Source: Microcoleus sp. FACHB-61 (lineage in GTDB: Bacteria; Cyanobacteriota; Cyanobacteriia; Cyanobacteriales; Microcoleaceae). From it: 64,000 bases of DNA. The position numbers were made by a program, and so were the translations under genes. Of this stretch, positions 37,681 through 45,811 are shown piece after piece; the stretch's first letter is position 1; the number at the start of each line of letters is the position of its first letter. Location of the stretch: positions 243,833 through 307,832 of the forward strand of contig JACJNY010000025.1 in NCBI GenBank assembly GCA_014695295.1. Direction: 5' to 3'. The notes under the pieces are model-generated. The model saw only the letters and a list, made by a program, of their open reading frames with translations. It ran no database searches and had not been told where the DNA came from.

Positions 37681-38595
37681 ATGCTAACCCTCAGAACACT
37701 GTTCGACAGCAAATTTTATCTCGAAAACAACCCCGATGTCGCCGTAGCAGTTGCCAGAGGCACGGTATCGAGTCCCTTCGATCACTACCGAAAAATTGGC
37801 CAATTTGAAAATCGCGACCCGAATGCCCTGTTCGACGCCAGCTATTATTTAGACACCAATACAGATGTAGCGGTATCAGCCAAACTCAATGGCGTTTCAG
37901 GAGCCTTTCACTTTATTAGATTCGGTCAATTTGAAGTTCGCAGCCCAAACCCATTCTTCGATGTTAATTTTTATCTAACCAGCAACCCAGACGTTCAGAC
38001 AGCAGTCCAAAACAATCAATTTACCGCATTTGAACACTACTTCAAAGTCGGTCAATTAGAAAACCGCAAACCCAGCGTTTTCTTCGATCCCAGCTTTTAT
38101 CTAGAAAAATATCCGCTGGTAGCAGCAGCAGTCCAAAGCGGCGCAGTTCAAAGTGCGATCGGCCACTACATTCAATTCGGTCAACAAGAAGGACTGTTGA
38201 GCACTCTCCCCGATCCCGCCGACAATTTGAACGCAGCAAAAAGCCTGGGCATTCTCGGAGGAATTCAAACGGCAAGCGATTTTGTGGGCGCTGCTGAACC
38301 AGCCGACATTTACAGTTTTATCCTCAATACTCCGAGCCTTTTCAGTGTAACTGTTGACGGTTTGATTGCAGATGTTGATGTAGAATTAATTCAGGATATC
38401 AACGGCAACGGCGCAGTTGGAGTAGAGGATCTTATTGCTTCGTCTAACAATTTAGGCACGGCTTCAGAAACAATTGTCAGCAATGGGGCTTTGCCTGCGG
38501 GGACTTATTTTGTCCGCGTTTCTCAATTCCAAGGCGATACAAATTATGACTTGAGATTGCTATCTGCTCCTTTAGTAATACCGCCTCAAGCTTAA
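37681..38595 (+). CDS. Extracellular tandem-repeat protein with PPC domain
   Basis: 304 residues from the ATG at 37681 (AGAGAG upstream); an extension to 37480 overlaps the amine oxidase antisense. Four repeats of about 43 residues fill 1-190. Each has the form FD..FYL..NPDV..AV..G....A..HY...GQ.E.R.P, a unit found in large cyanobacterial surface proteins. A PPC (prepeptidase C-terminal) beta domain follows (about 195-295): AEPADIYSFILNTPSLFSVT, then ALPAGTYFVRVSQFQGDTNY. No classical signal peptide is visible, so a non-Sec route such as type I secretion is possible. The spacer to the divergent amine oxidase is 88 bp. Confidence 0.82.
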   Translation: MLTLRTLFDSKFYLENNPDVAVAVARGTVSSPFDHYRKIGQFENRDPNALFDASYYLDTNTDVAVSAKLNGVSGAFHFIRFGQFEVRSPNPFFDVNFYLTSNPDVQTAVQNNQFTAFEHYFKVGQLENRKPSVFFDPSFYLEKYPLVAAAVQSGAVQSAIGHYIQFGQQEGLLSTLPDPADNLNAAKSLGILGGIQTASDFVGAAEPADIYSFILNTPSLFSVTVDGLIADVDVELIQDINGNGAVGVEDLIASSNNLGTASETIVSNGALPAGTYFVRVSQFQGDTNYDLRLLSAPLVIPPQA

Positions 38596-38610
38596 AATCT
38601 AATTAACTTA

Positions 38611-38735
38611 TATAGCAAGCCTAAATCAGTCAAACAAACACACACTTCTCCTGCCTTACTTCGCGATAATATCGCTTACGCGCCTTCGCGGTTGTCAAAA
38701 AAAATCTGCTTTACAAATGATTTAGACTTGCTATA
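38611..38735. repeat. 125-bp inverted-repeat element with TATAGCAAGCCTAAATCA ends
   Basis: TATAGCAAGCCTAAATCA (38611-38628) and TGATTTAGACTTGCTATA (38718-38735) match as inverted copies at 17 of 18 positions. Inside lies CGCGATAATATCGC. It is non-coding, between the PPC protein and the next gene on the opposite strand, and is either a MITE or a terminator-like hairpin. Confidence 0.75.
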
Positions 38736-38804
38736 AAACAGGCTTCGGCAGCGGTCAATTTACCAATTACCAATTACAAGTACCCCTTACCAATTTTCCT
38801 GGTT

Positions 38805-39416
38805 TCACTTATTAGTTCCTTGCCCGCTGGGAGAAGGCAAAGATTGAACAGGTGCCGGAGGCCAATTAGAGCGACTTCTGGTTAGAGTAGTAGACACCAA
38901 AGCATAGCCCAAAACAGCAGGAAGCACGATCGCACTTAGAAACACGCTCGCCACCGCCCAAGTCATCGCATTAGATAGCGGGCCGTAATGAGTGCGGTAA
39001 GGGTCAAACAAAGGTAAATTAGGCCTCGGGGCGTCCCGCAGGGCGATCGGACGTTTGAACCGCACCCGCCTGTCGTCTAGCTTTTCGAGCAAAACCCAGC
39101 CAACTTCTGCCTCTTCCGCGCACAGCTTGTGAAAAATCGCAGGATTGCGAAACAAATCGCTGCTAGCCCGCACAATCTTGTACTCCCAAACCGTCAAATC
39201 AACAGCATTAGGAGCGGATTTGGGATTGCCATTTGAGCGCGCATTTTCAGGCGCATTAAAATTATCTTCTTGAGATTCGTACCGAGTCAAAACTTCCTCC
39301 TCCTCGTCGTATTTTTGCCCCGCAGCCAATTGCTCGCGGCTCACCAATACACCCGCGAGCGCAGCCTCCAAGCCGAGACTGCCAACCATCAAACTCCAAA
39401 TCAGAATTTCAACCAT
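38805..39416 (-). CDS. Membrane protein with DUF4177-like core, unknown function
   Basis: 203 residues. Hydrophobic N-terminus (about 3-25), acidic linker, then a small alpha/beta domain WEYKIVRASSDLFRNP...EVGWVLLEKLDDRRVRFKRP (about 77-120) that looks like DUF4177. A membrane helix at about 150-175 (WAVASVFLSAIVLPAVLGYA) and a Pro-rich tail complete it. The start follows AAAGGAGT in a short AT-rich spacer downstream... that is, on the minus strand just after ribD, so the two may form an operon (ribD first, spacer 52 bp). Function unknown. Confidence 0.7.
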   Translation of the reverse strand: MVEILIWSLMVGSLGLEAALAGVLVSREQLAAGQKYDEEEEVLTRYESQEDNFNAPENARSNGNPKSAPNAVDLTVWEYKIVRASSDLFRNPAIFHKLCAEEAEVGWVLLEKLDDRRVRFKRPIALRDAPRPNLPLFDPYRTHYGPLSNAMTWAVASVFLSAIVLPAVLGYALVSTTLTRSRSNWPPAPVQSLPSPSGQGTNK

Positions 39417-39468
39417 AAAAGGAGTTAAAAGTTAAAAATTAAAAACTAAAAAGACTCGCTTTTAACTT

Positions 39469-40644
39469 TCAATCTTTAATTTTCAAATAGCCTTCCACCA
39501 GACAATCTGCACCCACCGCGCGCCAAGAAACCCGCTCTAATGTCAAAGCATCAGTCATTGCGGAAAACCCCAAATCTCCCACAGGAGTTGGAGCAGCTTG
39601 GCCCCCGACAATTTTAGGAGCAATAAAAGCCATAATTTTTTGAACAGCACCCTCAGCAATTGCCTTGGCCGCCAAAGTGCCGCCGCACTCCCAGAGTACA
39701 GAAAGAAAAGATCGATCGTACAAATAAGCCATAACATTAGTCGGCGTCAACGGCGAGAGTTCCACAACTTCCACCCCTTTGGCGATCAAAAATTCCTGAA
39801 ATTCCGGGTTAACCCCAGGCTCAGTCAGCACCAAAGTAGCCGCCACAGAGGTTTCCCACAACCAAGCCGACTTCGGCAAATCCAGAGTGCGGCTCATCAC
39901 CACCCGCAGGGGATTATTCCTATCAGGCTGGTGACTCGTCAGTAGGGGATTGTCCAGACGCACCGTATTTCCCCCAACAATCACAGCATCGCAGCCGACT
40001 CGCACCCGGTGTACCTCGCTCCGAGCCTCCTCGCCTGTCACCCAAGCGCTATGGCCGCTACTGGTAGCAATTTTACCGTCCAAAGTCATGGCATATTTCA
40101 AAATTCCCAAAGGCCGGCGGTACAAAATTCGGTGCACGAAAGCCTCGTTGAGTTTTTGGCAAGCTTCCCCTTCCACTCCCGCCACCACTTCAATCCCCGC
40201 CTCTCGCAACCGGGCCAGCCCAGTTCCAGCTACCAAAGGATTGGGATCGACCATGCCAGCCACTACTTTTGCTACCTTGGCCTTAACTAAAGCTTCGGAA
40301 CAGGGAGGAGTCCGCCCGTAGTGGTTGCAGGGTTCCAGGTTCACGTAGACGGTCGCTCCTTCGGCGAGTTCCCCCGCTTCCCGAAGCGCAAAAACTTCGG
40401 CGTGAGGTTGACCGGCACCGGGATGAAACCCTTCGCCGACAATCTTGCCGTCTCGGACAATTACAGAACCGACAAGCGGGTTGGGTGCGGTTTTGCCGAG
40501 AGCGCGGCGAGCCAATTCTATGCAGTGGCGCATCATGGCTCGATCGAACTCTTGAATTTCGCTGTTTTCCAGTTGTTTTGTACCTGGCTGCTGTCGGTTA
40601 GCTAAGCTGGCGATCGCTTGAGCCTCCGCCGGAAAAGTTTCCAT
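39469..40644 (-). CDS. ribD: Riboflavin biosynthesis deaminase/reductase RibD
   Basis: 391 residues. The bifunctional enzyme carries out two steps of riboflavin synthesis: deamination of the pyrimidine ring, then reduction of the ribose side chain with NADPH. The N-terminal deaminase has zinc ligands in HAEVFAL (His81, Glu83) and PCNHYGRTPPC (Cys106, Cys115). The reductase domain (about 180-390) begins RPLGILKYAMTLDGKIATSS. The first 30 residues are extra compared with bacterial enzymes, and internal Mets near 37-38 are possible alternative starts. The small membrane protein gene follows on the same strand. Confidence 0.95.
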   Translation of the reverse strand: METFPAEAQAIASLANRQQPGTKQLENSEIQEFDRAMMRHCIELARRALGKTAPNPLVGSVIVRDGKIVGEGFHPGAGQPHAEVFALREAGELAEGATVYVNLEPCNHYGRTPPCSEALVKAKVAKVVAGMVDPNPLVAGTGLARLREAGIEVVAGVEGEACQKLNEAFVHRILYRRPLGILKYAMTLDGKIATSSGHSAWVTGEEARSEVHRVRVGCDAVIVGGNTVRLDNPLLTSHQPDRNNPLRVVMSRTLDLPKSAWLWETSVAATLVLTEPGVNPEFQEFLIAKGVEVVELSPLTPTNVMAYLYDRSFLSVLWECGGTLAAKAIAEGAVQKIMAFIAPKIVGGQAAPTPVGDLGFSAMTDALTLERVSWRAVGADCLVEGYLKIKD

Positions 40645-40838
40645 GAGATTTTGGTATTATATCTATCCCTGAGTGTACTGACTTTGAGGCTAATTTTGGC
40701 TGCGGGCCGACGATCAATTGCTGCTGGGGCAAACTGTACGTTACCAGGATCTCAAGACAATTTAGGGCGATCGGGCCGCTTCTAACCCGAACAAATAGCT
40801 TTAACATTAAGAAAGAATAACAGGCGCTTGAGAAAACA

Positions 40839-41699
40839 ATGAGTCAGGACATGGAGCGGGAATTTGCCAGCCGCGACGAATTAATTGCCTACGTGCGCGA
40901 ACAGTTCCCCGAAGCAGCCGCCCGGGACAGCACCGTACCCCCGATCCTAGGCGGGCGGAAAGCAGCCGAGACAGCCCTGCAACAAGTCGATCCCGGCAAG
41001 TACGCCTTAACCCGCAATTTCCTCAACGGTGCGATAACGCGGTTGTCGCCCTATTTGCGCTACGGCGTTTTGAGTCTTGCCGAAGTCCGGGATGCCGTGC
41101 TGGAGAAGGTGCGACATCGAGAAGATGCCGTAAAACTCGTCAACGAGTTGGGTTGGCGGGATTATTGGCAGCGACTTTACGCCGAGTTGGGCCAGGGGAT
41201 TTGGCAAGACCGGGAAGCCTACAAAACTGGTTACCCTGCTAAAGATTACAGCGAAACTCTGCCGCAGGATGTCGTCGAGGGCACGACTGGTTTGGTTTGC
41301 ATCGACAGTTTCAGTCGCCAGTTGCGAGAAACTGGTTATTTGCACAACCACCAGCGGATGTGGATGGCCGCTTATCTCGTACACTGGCGCCGCGTGCGCT
41401 GGCAAGCCGGAGCTCGCTGGTTTTTGCAACACTTGCTAGATGGAGATCCGGCGAGCAACAATCTTTCTTGGCAGTGGGTAGCGAGCACTTTTAGTCACAA
41501 ACCTTATTTTTTTAATCGGGAAAATTTGGAGCGTTACAGTAAGGCGGTTTATTGTCGCGATTGTCCTCTGTACGGGCAATGCGATTTTGAGGGAACTTAC
41601 GAATATTTGGAAGGGCAGTTGTTTCCTTTGGGAGAAAAGGTCGATCGCAGCGGCGGTTCTAAAAGTTGGCAAGACTTTCAAAAGCGCCGGGGAAATTAA
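40839..41699 (+). CDS. Photolyase/cryptochrome FAD-binding domain alone
   Basis: 286 residues covering only the helical C-terminal part of the photolyase family. Motifs include LSPYLRYGVLSLAEV (about 68-82), ELGWRDYWQRLYA, LHNHQRMWMAAYLVHWRRVRW and ASNNLSWQWVASTFSHKPYFFN. These form the FAD site and the tryptophan electron chain. The N-terminal antenna domain is missing from this ORF and no sequence upstream supplies it. A separate antenna-like protein is encoded 87 bp downstream. A complete photolyase repairs UV-damaged DNA with blue light. Whether this short form repairs DNA alone or with its partner is unknown. Confidence 0.88.
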   Translation: MSQDMEREFASRDELIAYVREQFPEAAARDSTVPPILGGRKAAETALQQVDPGKYALTRNFLNGAITRLSPYLRYGVLSLAEVRDAVLEKVRHREDAVKLVNELGWRDYWQRLYAELGQGIWQDREAYKTGYPAKDYSETLPQDVVEGTTGLVCIDSFSRQLRETGYLHNHQRMWMAAYLVHWRRVRWQAGARWFLQHLLDGDPASNNLSWQWVASTFSHKPYFFNRENLERYSKAVYCRDCPLYGQCDFEGTYEYLEGQLFPLGEKVDRSGGSKSWQDFQKRRGN

Positions 41700-41786
41700 G
41701 GAAGTTCGGCAACCGATTCGCTTTCTTCGGATTTAACGGATTTAACACCAATTCTCAATTCGCAATTAATTCCCAATTACCAATTT

Positions 41787-42200
41787 ATGAACAATCCGAT
41801 TATTTGGCTGCACGGCGACTGTTTGAGTCCTGAAGGCCCGGCTTTTAAAGCGCACCCAGAGGCACCGGCAATCTGGGTTTGGGATGACGCGCTTATTGAT
41901 GAATGGCAGTTGAGCCTCAAACGAATGGTGTTTATTTACGAATGTTTGCTGGAGTTGCCGGTAGTTATTCGGCGGGGCGATGTGGCAGCAGAAGTTATTG
42001 CTTTTGCTAAAGAATCCGGCGCGAATCAAGTGGTGACTGCGGAAAGTCCCAGCCCTCGGTTTCAGGATATTTGCCTGGAAATTAAGCGATCGATCCCCGT
42101 AGAAGTTTTGCCGCTAGAACCCTTTGTCCGCTACGATGGTTACATTGATTTGAAGCGTTTTTCGCGCTACTGGCGCGTCGCTGAAAAATATGTTTTCTAA
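41787..42200 (+). CDS. Photolyase antenna (N-terminal Rossmann-like) domain protein
   Basis: 137 residues. The beginning, IIWLHGDCLSPEGPAF, then PAIWVWDDALIDEW and LSLKRMVFIYECLLEL, follow the alpha/beta N-terminal domain of photolyases and cryptochromes. Strand-helix elements continue (VVTAESPSPRFQDICLEIK), ending VEVLPLEPFV. The FAD-domain gene lies upstream on the same strand, so the two halves appear as separate genes in reversed order. Family knowledge says this domain holds the light-harvesting cofactor. Pairing with the upstream product is inferred, not shown. Confidence 0.7.
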   Translation: MNNPIIWLHGDCLSPEGPAFKAHPEAPAIWVWDDALIDEWQLSLKRMVFIYECLLELPVVIRRGDVAAEVIAFAKESGANQVVTAESPSPRFQDICLEIKRSIPVEVLPLEPFVRYDGYIDLKRFSRYWRVAEKYVF

Positions 42201-42231
42201 TTGGGAATCGGGAACTTGTACGCTCGCGTAG

Positions 42232-42297
42232 CCGAAGTATTGGTAACTGGAAATTGGTAGCTGGAAATTGCCAATTGCCAATTGGAAATTGGTAAGG
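42232..42297. repeat. Short tandem repeats of TGGAAATTGG/TTGCCAA type
   Basis: Degenerate heptamer-based units (GGTAACTGGAAATTGG, GGTAGCTGGAAATTG, CCAATTGCCAATTGG) form mixed direct and inverted repeats after the antenna-domain gene. The rest of 42201-42473 has no supported gene. Confidence 0.7.
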
Positions 42298-42473
42298 GGG
42301 CATTGGTAGAAAAACAAGAAAGAGGCAAAGTGGATAATCTTATTTTTTCCTTTTTCCCTCGAACCTCTTCCCTCAAACTTCAACATCCATCCGTTAAATC
42401 CGAAGAAAGCAAATCCGTTGCCCAACTCCCCTCAACAGCGGTTAAATCCCTTACCCTCATCCGTTGCCGAACT

Positions 42474-43016
42474 TCAACTCCCCTTCAAACGCTGCAACAG
42501 CCATTGAAATCTAGATTCAGCCAAATCTTCTGGATTTTCGACATTTTGCGGGATGGCGTGCTCGTCGTCGGGGTCTTGATATGATAAATAATCACTCTCT
42601 TCGCCGAAGCGTTTGACTGTACCTCGCAGTCTCGACGACAAAAATTTGGTAATCGCCCGATAAAACCGCAGGGAAAAAAGCACGTCTTGCTCGAGTTTTT
42701 CAGTTAGCAGCCGCCTCGGAATTGACAGGATGAGGCATTCTTCAATTGCCGTGACGCTAGCAGAAGGAAGCCTCCCGTCTACAAAAGACATTTCGCCCAA
42801 CACTTCCCCGGAAATAATTTTTCCAATTTCTTTGTCGGCCAAAGATGATACAGCAACGCTCAAAGTTCCCTCCAGAACTATGTACAGGGCGTCTAATGGC
42901 TTACCTTCGGTGATCAGGGTGGTGCCGGGGAGGACTTGGGTGCGGGTGCCGTTGGCTAGCATCCAATCGATGTCGCGATCGCTCAATTCGCCTAATATGA
43001 CTAGAACTTTGCTCAT
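42474..43016 (-). CDS. Cyclic nucleotide-binding domain protein
   Basis: 180 residues. One CNB domain (about 10-130) has the beta-roll and the phosphate-binding cassette GEVLGEMSFVDGRLPSASV (about 71-89). The usual Arg contacting cAMP in RxA is replaced here by LPSASV, so nucleotide affinity is uncertain. The C-terminus (130-180) is short and helical, with no helix-turn-helix, so it is not a CRP-type regulator but may be an adaptor. An adenylate cyclase gene lies 10 kb away in the same window; a link is only inferred. Confidence 0.83.
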   Translation of the reverse strand: MSKVLVILGELSDRDIDWMLANGTRTQVLPGTTLITEGKPLDALYIVLEGTLSVAVSSLADKEIGKIISGEVLGEMSFVDGRLPSASVTAIEECLILSIPRRLLTEKLEQDVLFSLRFYRAITKFLSSRLRGTVKRFGEESDYLSYQDPDDEHAIPQNVENPEDLAESRFQWLLQRLKGS

Positions 43017-43674
43017 AAAGTCAGGTTGAGATGAGATAATTTGTATTTTTTTACTTGTTTAGTTGCGTGCTGTTGTTAGATGGTCAGACCCTGAGCGAAA
43101 GCGAAAGCTAAACTTTACTTATAGAACACTAAATTTTACACAATTCTCATAATATTCATTAATATTGACACGATCGATCCACAACTCTTTCTCGGATCGG
43201 TGCTATTATTCTACATTACTTGTCAGGGACTGTGCAGCAGCCGATCGCGTCGTTTTCACTGCGCTTGCTTTGGACGGCGGGGCTGCCAAAACTGTTTTGA
43301 AAGCTTGCTGTCTCTTGGTTTCGAGCCGGTGCGCCCTCAAAAACCGGATGTTTTCGGCATGGCTGCGAGTGCAGCGCCCCCAAGTACAGTATTGTAGAAT
43401 GCAAGCGAGACGCACGATCGACCCCTCAATTAAACAGGATTAAGGATGAAATCATCCCTAGGATTGATTTTTTGCCGATCGATCGGTAAATTTAAATTAG
43501 CCTCTAAACCCGCCGTCCGATCTTGAATCTAATCAGCTTGAGAGTTGACTATTCAACGATTGAGTGTCAATCTAGGAACAACACAACTCATATTTGTGTC
43601 TTTTTTTAGCAAAGCTATCGACGGTCGCCCTCAAACACTTACACTTTTAACACAGCCTTCATTGAGGAGTTTCT
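43017..43674. other. 658-bp spacer, upstream region of the outer-membrane-like gene
   Basis: No convincing gene. A plus ORF (43165-43443) and overlapping minus ORFs share GC-rich sequence but show no family features. The region must hold promoters for both divergent genes. GAGGAG at 43662-43667 is the ribosome-binding site for the gene at 43675. Confidence 0.55.
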
Positions 43675-44784
43675 ATGAATAGTCTATTTTCCAAGTCTGC
43701 TTTTGCGTTAATAAATCTTGCAGCTTTAGCTGTTTGTTGCACTACCCTGTCAGCGAAAGCTGAAACTGGCAACTTGCCCGAGGTCGCTACAACTGCAACA
43801 ATGGCCGCTCAAAATATGGACCAAATTTCTGAGACGGCGGCAACTTCAGCAGTTAAACCAGACGCAGAAACAACGGTTAGTAATACAAAAATTGATTCTA
43901 TCAGTTGGAGCGAACTAACAGAAGCTGCAGAGCCAGCAGCCTCCGAACCGGCAGCCAACTTGCAAGTATCTATTGCTGCACCCGAAAAATCGGAAGCAGC
44001 AACATCTGAAATTGCTGGGACAGAAACTTCGCAAAATACCTCCATTGCTGCTGAGACTGAAAACTCGGAAGAAACCGCTAAGATTGCTGATAATGGCGTC
44101 AAAGTGAATTCAACGGTCGAGACTGCCAAAAAGAGCGATCGACCTACCTCAATTGTTGTCGAGACCAATAATTCTGAACCGACTGCAACCAAGGAAGAAA
44201 AAGAAGTCAAAACAGCACAAGAATTGTTGAGCAATCCTGTCAGCACTTCCGCCTCAGCTTTGACAAACCAACCGAAAGTTGCTGAAAAACCGGCAACTCT
44301 CTCGGAACCAACTGAAAAAGTGGCTCAAGGAACTCAAATCCGACCAGGCCGAGCTACTCGTTCTGGGCCCAGCTACGTCGGCATTGGCGGCAATGTAGGT
44401 TTTGGCGGAGATTCAGCCTTAGGCGACGGTTCATTTGCGATTATTAGCAAAATCGGTTTGACGAACAATTTGTCGGTGAGACCGACTGTTTTGTTCCGCG
44501 AGAACTTAACTCTTGTAGTTCCCGTTACCTTCGATTTTGTATCTCAACAAACCGTCGAAGTCAGCGAGGATTTTGTGATTAGTGCTGCTCCCTATGCAGG
44601 TGCTGGCGTGATAGTTACTACTGGGGATGACGGTAATTTTGGCTTCCTGATTTCGGGGGGTGTAGATGTGCCGCTGACGAGAAATTTAACAGCAACAGCG
44701 GGATTGAATATTGGTTTTGTTGACGGGGCTGACGTGGGATTGTTAGTCGGTGTCGGCTATACTTTCCCGAATATTGCCAGGTAG
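43675..44784 (+). CDS. Secreted protein with disordered linker and outer-membrane barrel-like domain
   Basis: 369 residues. Signal peptide (about 1-29, ending SAKAE). A long Ala/Glu/Thr/Ser-rich linker (30-230) is likely unstructured. A C-terminal glycine-rich beta domain (232-369) starts PSYVGIGGNVGFGGDSALGD and ends with VGLLVGVGYTFPNIAR, as in small beta-barrels. Alternating strands suggest insertion in the outer membrane. No known porin or OprB/SLH motif is present. Good GAGGAG ribosome site, and a terminator at 44826. Confidence 0.78.
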   Translation: MNSLFSKSAFALINLAALAVCCTTLSAKAETGNLPEVATTATMAAQNMDQISETAATSAVKPDAETTVSNTKIDSISWSELTEAAEPAASEPAANLQVSIAAPEKSEAATSEIAGTETSQNTSIAAETENSEETAKIADNGVKVNSTVETAKKSDRPTSIVVETNNSEPTATKEEKEVKTAQELLSNPVSTSASALTNQPKVAEKPATLSEPTEKVAQGTQIRPGRATRSGPSYVGIGGNVGFGGDSALGDGSFAIISKIGLTNNLSVRPTVLFRENLTLVVPVTFDFVSQQTVEVSEDFVISAAPYAGAGVIVTTGDDGNFGFLISGGVDVPLTRNLTATAGLNIGFVDGADVGLLVGVGYTFPNIAR

Positions 44785-44825
44785 TGTTGCTGTTTGAGCA
44801 AACGCAGGACAAATAAATATGTGCG

Positions 44826-44858
44826 GGGTTGGCTGTAGGAATACAGTCAACCCTTTTT
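44826..44858 (+). terminator. Rho-independent terminator after the barrel-like gene
   Basis: GGGTTGGCTGTA (44826-44837) pairs with TACAGTCAACCC (44842-44853), with one G-U pair, a 4-nt loop and five T after the stem. Confidence 0.9.
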
Positions 44859-44882
44859 GATGATGTAAAAGCAAAAGCAATC

Positions 44883-45028
44883 GAGGACACGGCAATGCCG
44901 TTTCCCTACCTAGGGGTAGCTGATTAATCATTGTACGGACACGGCAATTCGGAGGACACGGCAATGCCGTTTCCCGACCTAGGAGTAGCTGATTAATCAT
45001 TGTAAGGACACGGGAGTGCCGTGTCCTG
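44883..45028. repeat. Array of GGACACGGCAATGCCGTTTCC repeats
   Basis: Two direct copies of a unit with GAGGACACGGCAATGCCGTT, a variable step, and AGTAGCTGATTAATCATTGT (about 44883-44938 and 44955-45004). An inverted arm GGACACGGGAGTGCCGTGTC closes the array. It is related to the inverted repeat at 33085-33185. Confidence 0.85.
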
Positions 45029-45092
45029 ACTCCGGGGATGAGGTGAAAAATTAACTTAAGCGCCGAGATTGATTTTTGTGAAAGATATAATC

Positions 45093-45413
45093 ATGGTTGG
45101 ATCGATCGCACTTTCTCACCAACCACCCGAAAAAACCGTGACCAAAACAGAAATCTTAGCAGCACTCAAAAATCTGACAGCAGAAGAACGCCTAGAAATC
45201 ATCGAAACAGCTTCGCGGATGATGCGCGAAGAAATAGAAGAAAAAGCCCAGCGCAAAGCCGAGAGAAAGCGGAAACTCAGAGCCGCAGCAGAAGCAGCAG
45301 TAAAAGATTATATGCCGGGAGGTGCTTTACATGATTTGTGGTCGCCTGACAGCGAACCCTATTTTGACTCCGAGGAAGAATACCTGAACGCAGGGATAAA
45401 AACTAATGCGTAA
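45093..45413 (+). CDS. Putative antitoxin of a MazF/PemK-type pair
   Basis: 106 residues from the ATG at 45093; a TTG at 45069 is less likely. The body (TKTEILAALKNLTAEERLEI, then a long charged helix EEIEEKAQRKAERKRK) and an acidic C-terminal tail (SPDSEPYFDSEEEY) suit an antitoxin that wraps around the toxin. It overlaps the toxin gene by 8 bp, so translation is probably coupled. The antitoxin family is not recognised; the role is inferred from position. Confidence 0.7.
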   Translation: MVGSIALSHQPPEKTVTKTEILAALKNLTAEERLEIIETASRMMREEIEEKAQRKAERKRKLRAAAEAAVKDYMPGGALHDLWSPDSEPYFDSEEEYLNAGIKTNA

Positions 45414-45747
45414 AGGTGAAATCTGGCTGGTTGCGCTTGAGCCTACTGTGGACGCCGAAATCGGCAAAACCCGTCCGGTAGTAATTGTCAGTGATGAAAC
45501 AGTTGGAATTTTGCTGCTTGAAGTTATTGTTCCCATCACTGACTGGAAAGAGCGATACACCGAGAGAAATTGGATGGTTCGACTAGAACCCAGCGGCGAA
45601 AATGGCTTGGCTAAACTCTCCGCCGCCGACGCTTTTCAAGTCCGTTCCGTTTCTCAACAAAGATTTGTCCGACAACTCGGAACCCTGTCCGAGACAATTA
45701 TGGAAGAAATTGCAGAAGCACTGACAATTGTTCTGGATCTAGATTGA
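45406..45747 (+). CDS. MazF/PemK-type toxin (endoribonuclease)
   Basis: 113 residues. The fold starts with KGEIWLVALEPTVDAEIGKT, RPVVIVSDE, as in PemK/MazF toxins. VPITDWKERY and LSAADAFQVRSVSQQRFV continue the usual strand order, with the conserved Arg and Ser/Thr near residues 23-29. Such toxins cut mRNA when the labile antitoxin disappears. It overlaps the upstream antitoxin and is 64 bp before sbcC. Confidence 0.87.
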   Translation: MRKGEIWLVALEPTVDAEIGKTRPVVIVSDETVGILLLEVIVPITDWKERYTERNWMVRLEPSGENGLAKLSAADAFQVRSVSQQRFVRQLGTLSETIMEEIAEALTIVLDLD

Positions 45748-45811
45748 ATAACTAGGCAACAGCGTACAAATAGTGTTATTTATAGATAGATTGTATGGCG
45801 CGATGGCCTAA

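Noticed and set aside
37593..37712. N-terminal extension of the amine oxidase
   Set aside because: Overlaps the divergent gene start, and the ATG at 37592 has the ribosome site and fits before the Tat motif.
43165..43443. 92-codon ORF upstream of the barrel-like gene
   Set aside because: No recognisable protein features and several overlapping frames of similar length.
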